A stretch of 64,000 bases of DNA from Actinomycetes bacterium (GTDB taxonomy: Bacteria; Actinomycetota; Coriobacteriia; WRKU01; WQUG01): NCBI GenBank assembly GCA_031272275.1, contig JAISUC010000018.1, positions 18,595-82,594 on the forward strand, read 5' to 3'. Under the pieces are notes generated by a model that saw only the letters and a list, made by a program, of their open reading frames with translations, was not told the DNA's origin and ran no database searches. Position numbers and translations under genes: made by a program. Every line of letters begins with the position of its first letter. Position 1 is the stretch's first letter. This document shows, piece by piece, positions 11,177 through 19,448 of the stretch.

Positions 11177-11488
11177 GTGGCAAACATCAAAAGCCAGAAG
11201 AAGCGTAACATCACGAACGAAAAGGCGCGCCTGCGCAACAAGTCGGTGAAGTCTGCTCTGAAGACGCAGGCAAAGAAGGTCTATGCCGCCATCGACGCCG
11301 GTGACGCCGAACTCGCCCTGCGCGAGGCGCAAACCGCGTCCAAGCAGCTGGATATCGCGGCCAGCAAGGGCATCATTCACAAGAACCAGGCAGCCAACCG
11401 GAAGTCGGGCCTGATGAAGGCAGCCAATACACTGACTGCCACGCCCGCTGCTGCGGATGCCGCTGACGCGGAGGCTGCAGCAGAGTAA
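11177..11488 (+). CDS. rpsT: 30S ribosomal protein S20
   Basis: [30 protein letters not shown]. Confidence 0.96.
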   Translation: MANIKSQKKRNITNEKARLRNKSVKSALKTQAKKVYAAIDAGDAELALREAQTASKQLDIAASKGIIHKNQAANRKSGLMKAANTLTATPAAADAADAEAAAE

Positions 11489-11516
11489 CAGCACGCAGCG
11501 TCCTGCCCGCGACGTG

Positions 11517-12563
11517 TTACGCGAGCACTTCGAGAACCCAACGCTCGAACGCAAGCCGTCCCAACTCGGGGCGGCTTGTTTTTTGGCGTTCGACCTCAGC
11601 CAGCGACACCAAGGCATCGCGCAACTCCGCCGCCGAATAGCGCTCGGCCTGCGTAAAGGTCTTGCGCGCCAGCCAATCCGGGATATTTTTGGGCTTGGCC
11701 GCAAGCAGCTTCATGCGCGCATTGAGTTCTGAGGCGTTTGCGCATCCCCGGTCCAGCAACGCACGCGCACACAGCAGCTCGCGGATTTTCTGTGCGGTCA
11801 GGGCACGCACCATCGCCAGCACGGCTTCCTCGCGATCGTTTTGTTCGAACATCGCATACAGCAAGCCCAGCGCGTCATTACACGCGCGTTCTGCCACCGC
11901 ATTCGTGAATTCCCATGCGCGCACCTCGACGGTGGCACCGATGACCTGCGCGACGTCATCACGGGTCACCTGCGTGCGATCCCCGCAAAACGCTTTCAGC
12001 TTTTCTGTGGCCACCGACAGGGCCACCAAATCATTTCCGACCAGATTGATAACCGCGCGCGCAACGGTGTCATCGGCTGTCAATCCCGCCGCCTGAAACA
12101 TCGAACGCAGCAAACCGGGCAGTTCGTTTGCTTTCGGCGTCTGGCGCTCCATAACGTATCCGGTCGCCTGGGCGGCCTTGTACAGCTTAGACGTCTTAAG
12201 CAGTTTTTCGCCGATCAGAACCAAAATGGTGGTCGGGTTGGGTTCTGCCACATAGCCTGCCAGTATCTCCATCTGGTCCGCAGAAAACGCTTGCAGATTG
12301 TTCACGACAATCAGACGTGCGCTCGATAAAAAGGGTACCGTCTGCGCGGCGGCGACGATATCGGTGGCGAGCGCCTCGCCGCCTTCGAAGGTCTGCGTAT
12401 CATAGGAATCCGCTCCCAGCTCTGCGTCCAGGCGCGCGTACAGACGATCCAGCGGCTGGCGGCGCAGAAACGGCTGCTCGCTGAGGATCACGTTGACCGG
12501 TTTCAGGGGTCCCTTCTTGGATTTCGCCGACGTTTTCGCCGTTTTCACTGCTGCTGCTGCCAT
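11517..12563 (-). CDS. holA: DNA polymerase III delta subunit
   Basis: VILSEQPFLRRQPLDRLYARL...; conserved position next to comEC/rpsT. Confidence 0.9.
   Translation of the reverse strand: MAAAAVKTAKTSAKSKKGPLKPVNVILSEQPFLRRQPLDRLYARLDAELGADSYDTQTFEGGEALATDIVAAAQTVPFLSSARLIVVNNLQAFSADQMEILAGYVAEPNPTTILVLIGEKLLKTSKLYKAAQATGYVMERQTPKANELPGLLRSMFQAAGLTADDTVARAVINLVGNDLVALSVATEKLKAFCGDRTQVTRDDVAQVIGATVEVRAWEFTNAVAERACNDALGLLYAMFEQNDREEAVLAMVRALTAQKIRELLCARALLDRGCANASELNARMKLLAAKPKNIPDWLARKTFTQAERYSAAELRDALVSLAEVERQKTSRPELGRLAFERWVLEVLA
11552..11584 (+). terminator. Rho-independent terminator of rpsT inside the 3' end of antisense holA
   Basis: CAAGCCGTCCC AACTC GGGGCGGCTTG TTTTTT. Confidence 0.75.
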
Positions 12564-12588
12564 TACCTCTCCTGCACCCCTCTCCCGC

Positions 12589-13650
12589 CTATTTCGTCAG
12601 ATACTGTCCGACGGCTGTATACAAGGCACGCGCGACCTTATCGCGCCACTGGGTATCCCCAAAGGTGATCTGCGAGTTCGCAGTCTGCGCATTGCCCAGA
12701 ATCAGCCGTACGCTCTTTCCCGCAGACACGGGGCTGCTTAAACTTTTCGTCGCGTATCCCACGCCACCCAGCTGTGATTGCAGCGCTCTGAACGCATATT
12801 GACCCAGCGTGGCGTCTTTTCTCGTAGGGGACGCCACCACCATGCCGGTGGTCTCGTCACTTTCCAGGTCGATCTGCACATAGACCTGCGCTCCTGCCGC
12901 ACGCGCGCGGGCAACGGAGGTGGCGGCTGATACCGATTTTTCGCTATAGGACCGCGTTACCTTTGCCGAGGCGCCGGCAGCCTGGACCAGAGAGGACAAC
13001 CTGCGCGCAATCTCAAGCGTCAGGTCGGTTCCTGCATAGGCGGATGAATACACCGGATAGATAGCGACCTTTTTGCCTTTCAGCGAATAATCGACCAGCG
13101 TCGCCAGGTTTTCCTTGCTGGAGATATAGACGGTCACCGTTTCGCCCGCCAGCGCGATGGTACCGGCAGCCGGCGTGGTAGAAATCACGGTACCGGGCTC
13201 CGCCTCGGACGGTTCGTTCACAATTCGCAGCTGCAGGCCCAAATACTCCAGCTTTTCACGTGCGGTGGTTTCACTGACGCCGGTGATATCGGGAATCGCG
13301 ATGCCTTGTACTCCCCCGCTGACGATCAGGCGCACCTCCGTCGCACGGCGCACCCGCACGGACGGCGCAGGCAGCTGTTCCAGCACGACGCCGGGTTGTT
13401 CAGACGAATAGCGTTCCTGTACCACATCGGGCGACAGACCCAGACGCTGCAAGGTTTCGCGTGCATCCGCAACGGGCTCGCCCACCAAGGACGGCACCCG
13501 CACAAAGCCCCAGCGCTGCACACCCACGACCAGCATCCAGGCGCAGCTCGCGACGGCCACGGCGATGCTCAGCGCACGCACCACCGCATAGGCGCTGATC
13601 AGTGCCCGGCGCGGCTCGCGCGTGCGCTCGAGCGCCGGCAGGCGCAGTAT
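12589..13650 (-). CDS. Membrane-anchored PASTA-domain protein without kinase domain
   Basis: VRVPSLVGEPVADARETLQRLGLSPDVV and IAIPDITGVSETTAREKLEYLGLQL PASTA repeats after one TM; start uncertain (ORF to 13818 overlaps glpX). Confidence 0.75.
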   Translation of the reverse strand: MLRLPALERTREPRRALISAYAVVRALSIAVAVASCAWMLVVGVQRWGFVRVPSLVGEPVADARETLQRLGLSPDVVQERYSSEQPGVVLEQLPAPSVRVRRATEVRLIVSGGVQGIAIPDITGVSETTAREKLEYLGLQLRIVNEPSEAEPGTVISTTPAAGTIALAGETVTVYISSKENLATLVDYSLKGKKVAIYPVYSSAYAGTDLTLEIARRLSSLVQAAGASAKVTRSYSEKSVSAATSVARARAAGAQVYVQIDLESDETTGMVVASPTRKDATLGQYAFRALQSQLGGVGYATKSLSSPVSAGKSVRLILGNAQTANSQITFGDTQWRDKVARALYTAVGQYLTK

Positions 13651-13651
13651 G

Positions 13652-14602
13652 TCAGAGCGTGAAGGATCCGTCACCGGCCCGGCGATAGATGGTCTCGATG
13701 AAACGAATCGAACGGGTTTGGCAATCGAACACAACCGAGCTGGCGCGATCCCCCGATTCGACTCCACCCAACAACTCGCCCGAAGTGATGCCCGTCGCCA
13801 CGAACACGGCCTCATCACTGCGCACCAAATCGTCGCGACGCAGCACCCCGTCGATATCCAGACCCGCGGTCTTCAGCGCACGTTCGCGCTCGGAGTCGTT
13901 GCGGAACAGGAACCGACCCTGAAATCCGCCGTCCACACAACGCATGGCGGTCGCCGCCAGCACCCCTTCCGGTGCCGCACCGCTGCCCATGTACAGGTCG
14001 ACTCCGGTACCCTCGATGGCGGTCGAAATGACCCCGAACACATCCCCGTCGCCGATCAGGCGTACGCGCGCACCGGCGGCACGCACGGCGGCGATTTTGT
14101 CCGCGTTGCGTTCACGATCCAGAAAACAGACCACCATGTCCTGAACCGGTTTGCCCAGCGCGTCAGCCACATTGCGGACGTTCACGCCGGGTTCGGCGTC
14201 GATATCGATCGCATCACGAGCGGCGGGACCGGCGGCGATTTTATGCATATAGGTATCCGGCGCATACAACAGCGACCCGCGCGGGGCAATCGCCAGCACG
14301 GCAATCGAGTTGGGCTGCGCATAGGCGCACATATTGGTGCCCTCGACCGGGTCGACCGCGATGTCGATCTCGGTTCCGCCGGTGCCGACCTCTTCGCCGA
14401 TGAACAGCATCGGCGCCTCGTCACGTTCGCCCTCACCGATCACAACGCGCCCGGAAATCGGCAGCCGGTTCAAGGCCTCGCGCATGGCAGCAACCGCAGC
14501 CCCGTCCGCCGTCTTTTTCTCCCCTTTACCGACCCACTGACCTGCGGCAAACGCCGCGGCCTCGGTCACGCCCAACATATCTTGAATCAGTCTGCTGTCC
14601 AT
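13652..14602 (-). CDS. glpX: Class II fructose-1,6-bisphosphatase
   Basis: GEGERDEAPMLFIGEEVGTGGTEIDIAVDPVEGTN. Confidence 0.95.
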   Translation of the reverse strand: MDSRLIQDMLGVTEAAAFAAGQWVGKGEKKTADGAAVAAMREALNRLPISGRVVIGEGERDEAPMLFIGEEVGTGGTEIDIAVDPVEGTNMCAYAQPNSIAVLAIAPRGSLLYAPDTYMHKIAAGPAARDAIDIDAEPGVNVRNVADALGKPVQDMVVCFLDRERNADKIAAVRAAGARVRLIGDGDVFGVISTAIEGTGVDLYMGSGAAPEGVLAATAMRCVDGGFQGRFLFRNDSERERALKTAGLDIDGVLRRDDLVRSDEAVFVATGITSGELLGGVESGDRASSVVFDCQTRSIRFIETIYRRAGDGSFTL

Positions 14603-14651
14603 AGGATGCGCCCTTTCTGTTCAGATTCTACCCGCCCCACCATTATAGCGA

Positions 14652-16025
14652 CTAAACTGTCGAAACCATCCTCGCCACATAATGTCCATCCATCCCGCCC
14701 GTGCGCGGCAGCGTCTGCAGCGTCCCGTCCTCGCCCAGAAATTCAAGGCATTCACGGGGGAGTGCGTCCCGCACAATCGCGTCGATGCGGAATTGGTGTC
14801 CTCTGCGCGTCCCCAGAAAATCCCGGACAACCGCCGCGTTTTCCGCAGCAGTCAGCGTACAGGTTGAATAGACCAGGCTGCCGCCGGGTCGCAACACCGC
14901 TGACGCCTGTTGCAGCAGGGCGCTGCCCAGACGCGCGCAATCGTTGATGTCGCGGGGTTTCAGGCGCCAGCGCTTGTCGGGGTGACGACGGAGCGTCCCC
15001 AATCCCGTACAGGGCGCATCGATGAACACCGTGTCAATCGGGGTGTTGTCCGCCGCCGCCAGAGCCTCGTCCAGGCCGGCACGCGTGGCATCCAGCGTCA
15101 GCGCCGTGACCTCATCGGCACTGAGCTTGTGTGCATCGGCGCGCATGACCTCGGACTTGAAGGCATGGATGTCGACCCCGGTCACCCGTGCTATCCCGCC
15201 GCGCCTGCGTGCCCACCCCGCCAGCAACAGCGATTTTGCCCCGCGTCCTGCCCCCAGTTCGACGATATGCTGTTTGGGCTGTACGTCCGCCAGGGCAACG
15301 GCCAGCTGTGCCGCACCGTCCATCACGATGATGTCGCGTTCGGACAGCATGGTTGCCGCCACCGCAGCCGACGGCTTTCCAATCAGAATACTGCCCTCGA
15401 CCGGTCCTGCAGAGGGCTGAGCCCCCGAGGATTCCAGTTTCTCCATGACGGCAGAAAAGCTCTGCCTAAACGGCAGATGCGCCACATACAGCGGAGCCGC
15501 CGCGTTATTCGCCGCCATGATGGCATCAGTCGTTTGAACCCCCCATTCATGTCGGAACAGTTGCGCCAGCCATTTGGGGTGGCCGTATTGCCGCGCCTGT
15601 GCCGCCGCGTCTGTGGCCGGGTCGCCATAGGGAAAACGCCGCAGGTCGGCGACGATTCGACGGAGCGTCGCGTTGGCCAGTCCCGCCTGGGTCGGACGCA
15701 GTTTGCGCACCAGGTCGACGCCCTGGCTGACGGCGGCATACGCGGCCAGTCCCCCAAACAGCATCTCCCAGGTGGTGCACGCCAGGGCATCCAAAACCTT
15801 CGGATCGGTGCTGCCCGGGCGCTTCAGCTGACGCACGACGATTTCATCCAGCGTGCCGCGACAGGCTATCGTGCCGTACGCAATACGCGTGGCGAGCGCC
15901 GCATCACTGGAGGGAAGTTTCCTGCGTGCCAGCGCCAGGTTCATGGTCTCGTGCGCAAACGCGTTGCGTTCGCGCACGCGGGTCACGACCTCGCGCGCCA
16001 ACTCGCGTGCCGGGTTCAGCGCCAT
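14652..16025 (-). CDS. rsmB: 16S rRNA (cytosine-C5)-methyltransferase RsmB, with N-terminal NusB-like domain
   Basis: VELGAGRGAKSLLLAGWA, DAPCTGLGTLRRHPDKRWR, GGSLVYSTCTL. Confidence 0.92.
   Translation of the reverse strand: MALNPARELAREVVTRVRERNAFAHETMNLALARRKLPSSDAALATRIAYGTIACRGTLDEIVVRQLKRPGSTDPKVLDALACTTWEMLFGGLAAYAAVSQGVDLVRKLRPTQAGLANATLRRIVADLRRFPYGDPATDAAAQARQYGHPKWLAQLFRHEWGVQTTDAIMAANNAAAPLYVAHLPFRQSFSAVMEKLESSGAQPSAGPVEGSILIGKPSAAVAATMLSERDIIVMDGAAQLAVALADVQPKQHIVELGAGRGAKSLLLAGWARRRGGIARVTGVDIHAFKSEVMRADAHKLSADEVTALTLDATRAGLDEALAAADNTPIDTVFIDAPCTGLGTLRRHPDKRWRLKPRDINDCARLGSALLQQASAVLRPGGSLVYSTCTLTAAENAAVVRDFLGTRRGHQFRIDAIVRDALPRECLEFLGEDGTLQTLPRTGGMDGHYVARMVSTV
14756..14770 (+). 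repeat. 15-mer GGGGGAGTGCGTCCC
   Basis: Exact; in rsmB (RDALPR on coding strand). Confidence 0.9.
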
Positions 16026-16969
16026 GTGGCGCCCGCTTTCAGATTTTCGGCGATTCCGCGCGCCCAGTCGCAGGCAGTCATATCGCGCTTACCGTCAGGA
16101 ATCAGACGGCGCAGCAGCAACATACTGTTGTCGGCACAGCCCAACAGGATGCCATTTTCGTCAAAGGCAACCGATCCGGCAGTCCAGGTCCCCCCATAGA
16201 CGCTTGCCTCCAGAGCGCGAAATCCACGAGTCGAGCCGTCTGCCAGGACCAAGGTCGCACGTGCCGGCGCGCTGGGACCGGATGCCCGCACGCGCCGCTC
16301 GTTCAGCTCGGCCACGTCATCGGGTCGCAAGAACAGCTCACCGCGCTCCAACTTGTCGGCATAGTTGGCAAGCACGGGATCCTGAGCCTGCCACGGGGCG
16401 TAGCCGGCGGCGATGTCGGGTAGCTGCACCAGTAACAACTCGGCACCCAGACGCGCCAGTTTGGGACGCAGTTCGCCCGCTGATTGGCCTTGAATCATCA
16501 CAGCGGCCTGGGCGCAGAACGGTCCCTGATCCAGTCCCGTGGTCATGCGCATGATACTGACACCGACGGCCGGGTCACCCATCAGTATCGCCCGCTCGAT
16601 GGGCGCAGCCCCGCGCCAACGCGGTAACAGGGAAGCATGGATGTTGATGCAGCCGTGACGCGGGATGTCCAGCACGGTTTGCGGCAGCAAGCGCCCATAG
16701 GCAACCACGACGATGACGTCGGGACGCATCGCTGCGATGGCCGCCACCGTGGCGTCATCGGTCAAGGTTTCGGGCTTCAGGACGGGGATGGCGAATTCCG
16801 ACGCCATTTCTGCCACCGGCGTGGGCCGGGACGTACTCCCCCGCTTGTTCACGGAATCCGGGGCGGTCACGACCCCGACCAGCTCGATTTCGGATACCGG
16901 GGCCGCGTCGATGATGACCCGCAAGGCCTGCGCCGCAAAATCCGGCGTACCCATGAATAGTAGTCGCAT
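16016..16969 (-). CDS. fmt: Methionyl-tRNA formyltransferase
   Basis: MRLLFMGTPDFAAQALR; INIHASLLPRWRGAAPIERAI. Confidence 0.95.
   Translation of the reverse strand: MRLLFMGTPDFAAQALRVIIDAAPVSEIELVGVVTAPDSVNKRGSTSRPTPVAEMASEFAIPVLKPETLTDDATVAAIAAMRPDVIVVVAYGRLLPQTVLDIPRHGCINIHASLLPRWRGAAPIERAILMGDPAVGVSIMRMTTGLDQGPFCAQAAVMIQGQSAGELRPKLARLGAELLLVQLPDIAAGYAPWQAQDPVLANYADKLERGELFLRPDDVAELNERRVRASGPSAPARATLVLADGSTRGFRALEASVYGGTWTAGSVAFDENGILLGCADNSMLLLRRLIPDGKRDMTACDWARGIAENLKAGATWR
16828..16842 (-). repeat. 15-mer GGGGGAGTACGTCCC
   Basis: Exact on minus strand; in fmt (RGSTSR). Confidence 0.9.
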
Positions 16970-16971
16970 GA

Positions 16972-17508
16972 TTATTCTCCCAGGTTAAAGTATTCGCGGA
17001 GCGCCGCTTTGCGGGCGTCGGGGTCGACGTGGGTGATGAAGGTCACGCCGTCCAGGTGATCGATTTCGTGCTGCAGGACGCGCGCGGTAAGGCCCGTGCC
17101 GGTGACCGTAAGGGGCGATCCGTCCAGCGCGGTCGCGGTCACCGTAACCCGGTCGGGGCGGATGACCGGCGCGAACATGCCGGGAAAGGACAGGCAGCCT
17201 TCGTCGAAGCTGACCTGTTCGTCGCCGGTGGCGGTGATGCGCGGGTTGATCAGCACCTGGGGGTCGTCGCCGTTTTCCGAGACGTCATAGACCAGCATGC
17301 GCTTGGGGATGCCCACCTGGATGGCGGCCAGGCCCACGCCCTCGCGCTTGCGCATGGTTGCGAGCATATCGCGCGCCAGCAGGTCCAGGTCACGTTCGTC
17401 GTCCAAGTCGATTTCGGCGCTGCGGGTGTTCAGCAGCGGGTCCGGGTAGCGCACGACGTCCAGAATGCGCGCCGGCGCGAGTTTTTTCAAACGGTTCTTG
17501 AGTGTCAT
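16972..17508 (-). CDS. def: Peptide deformylase
   Basis: GVGLAAIQVGIPKRMLVYD, EGCLSFPGMFA, LQHEIDHLDGVTF. Confidence 0.95.
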   Translation of the reverse strand: MTLKNRLKKLAPARILDVVRYPDPLLNTRSAEIDLDDERDLDLLARDMLATMRKREGVGLAAIQVGIPKRMLVYDVSENGDDPQVLINPRITATGDEQVSFDEGCLSFPGMFAPVIRPDRVTVTATALDGSPLTVTGTGLTARVLQHEIDHLDGVTFITHVDPDARKAALREYFNLGE

Positions 17509-17525
17509 AGTGAATTGAGTATAAC

Positions 17526-17957
17526 CTAGACCCCGGTCGAGCCGAAGCCCGCCGTGCCACGCTCCGTTTCGTCCAGTTCGTCGACTTCGACGATATCGGC
17601 CGTCTCGACCCTTTGAATCACCAGCTGGGCGATGCGCTCGCCGCGTTTGATGGTAATCGGCAGGCCCGGGTCGGTATTGTGCGCGATGACGATCAGTTCG
17701 CCCCGGTAGCCCGCGTCAACCAGCCCGGGTGTGTTCACAAAGGTCAGTCCCCGTTCACGCGCAAGCCCGCTGCGCGGTTGCACGAACCCGGCGTATCCGT
17801 CCGGTAACGCAATCGCGATACCACAGGGAATCATACAGCGGCGCTGCGGTTGAATCACCGTGTCGGCTGCCGCATACAGGTCCAGGCCGGCGTCACCTGC
17901 GCGCGCATAGCGCGGCAACGGCAGTCCCGGGTCCAATCGTTTTATTTTCAGTTGCAT
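17526..17957 (-). CDS. dut: dUTP diphosphatase
   Basis: ARAGDAGLDLYAA, PRSGLARERGLTFVNTPGLVDAGYRGE, RGTAGFGSTGV; start taken at MQLKIKRL. Confidence 0.93.
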   Translation of the reverse strand: MQLKIKRLDPGLPLPRYARAGDAGLDLYAAADTVIQPQRRCMIPCGIAIALPDGYAGFVQPRSGLARERGLTFVNTPGLVDAGYRGELIVIAHNTDPGLPITIKRGERIAQLVIQRVETADIVEVDELDETERGTAGFGSTGV

Positions 17958-17979
17958 GGGTTCGTACTCCTTACCTGTG

Positions 17980-18426
17980 TTACGACAGTTCACGCAGCTC
18001 AGAGGTGAATTCCTCGAGCGATTTGAAGTCCTTGTAGACGCTTGCAAAGCGCACATAGGCGACCGCGTCCAGATTTTTCAATCGCAGTAAGACCATGTCG
18101 CCCAGTGTCACCGAGGATATTTCGTTGTTGAACGAATTCGCCAAACTGGTGCGGATATCGCGAATCAAATAATCGATGTCTTCTGCGCTGATAGGGCGCT
18201 TTGCGGCTGCCACCAACAGCCCCCGCCGCAGCTTTTCAGGGTCGAAAGCCTCGACATAGCCGCCACGTTTTGTCACCATCAGCGGCACCTCTTCACGACG
18301 CTCATACGTCGTGAAACGCTCGCCACAACGCAGGCATTCGCGACGTCGGCGAATGGCTTCCTGTGACTCGCTGTCGCGCGAGTCGACGACCTTACTTTCC
18401 GGATGCGTACATGCCGGACACTTCAT
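17980..18426 (-). CDS. nrdR: Transcriptional repressor NrdR
   Basis: MKCPACTHPESKVVDSRDSESQEAIRRRRECLRCGERFTTYER. Confidence 0.96.
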   Translation of the reverse strand: MKCPACTHPESKVVDSRDSESQEAIRRRRECLRCGERFTTYERREEVPLMVTKRGGYVEAFDPEKLRRGLLVAAAKRPISAEDIDYLIRDIRTSLANSFNNEISSVTLGDMVLLRLKNLDAVAYVRFASVYKDFKSLEEFTSELRELS

Positions 18427-18488
18427 CGGTCCTCCTACCAGTTCTGGGGGTCGGGTGGGTTCGCAGCTACCAGATACAGTATAACGTA

Positions 18489-19364
18489 CTAGGGATAGAG
18501 TAGTTCCTGTAGGGTCTGCAAAGCTGCGGGGTATTCGAAGGTCGCGCTCATACCGAACTCATCATGCGGCAGGTCGTAGACGCGTCCTGTCGACACTGCG
18601 CGAAAGTGCTTCCAGATATCGTTTTCGCGAAACTCCTTTGCAAACATCTCGACCACGTCATCGGGTAGGGCATGCGCCGCGCGCAAAATCACGTCCGGGT
18701 CACGCGCCAACATGTCTTCGGTGTTCGCGTTGATGAACTCGGCCGTCTGATCCGCATAGACGTTTTCGGCACCCGCAAGCTCCACCAACGAACCCACGTA
18801 GGATTGCGGAGTCGCCACCAGGTAACTGCCCGGCAGACCCATCAGCACCAACACCCGCAGCGGTGTTTCGGTCGCCTGAAGTGACTGTAGGCGCAGCCGG
18901 TATGCTTTGAAATCGTCGACCAAACTTTGCGCCTGGGACTCGCGCGCCAACAGCGGTCCCAGTTGCTCGATTGACGTATACATCCCCTCGACGCTGCGCA
19001 GGTTCAAAAACGCCACATCGACCCGCGCCGCCTCGAACCGCGGACCCAGGCTGGCCTCGAGCGTTTGCGGGCAAAACACCCAATCCGGCGAGAGCGACCG
19101 GATGATTTCCATGTCCGGTTCCATGCTCGCCCCGATGTTGGCGGCCGATTTGTGGGCTTCGCTTGCCTCGAGTTCCGATTTTGGTACGCCGATCAAGTCG
19201 ACATCCAGCGCATCCATGATCTGCACCACCGCACGCGACGTCGCCACTACCTGCTCGTTTCCCGTCACCACCTTGGGGCCGCGCTCGCCTTCCGGGTATT
19301 GATTCACGCAGCCGACGACGAATATACACAGACTCAGCAGCAGCAACGAACACACCACACGCAT
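18489..19364 (-). CDS. Lipoprotein substrate-binding protein of a heme/iron ABC importer
   Basis: MRVVCSLLLLSLCIFVVGC lipobox; VVATSRAVVQIMDALDVDLIGVP, DPDVILRAAH periplasmic-binding fold; start taken at 19364 rather than 19433. Confidence 0.8.
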   Translation of the reverse strand: MRVVCSLLLLSLCIFVVGCVNQYPEGERGPKVVTGNEQVVATSRAVVQIMDALDVDLIGVPKSELEASEAHKSAANIGASMEPDMEIIRSLSPDWVFCPQTLEASLGPRFEAARVDVAFLNLRSVEGMYTSIEQLGPLLARESQAQSLVDDFKAYRLRLQSLQATETPLRVLVLMGLPGSYLVATPQSYVGSLVELAGAENVYADQTAEFINANTEDMLARDPDVILRAAHALPDDVVEMFAKEFRENDIWKHFRAVSTGRVYDLPHDEFGMSATFEYPAALQTLQELLYP

Positions 19365-19448
19365 CGCACACGCCGTCACAGGGCGCCGTGCATTCGGGGG
19401 AGTATACAGGTGTCGTGTCCGCAGTCCCTGCATATTACCGTTTGTCGC

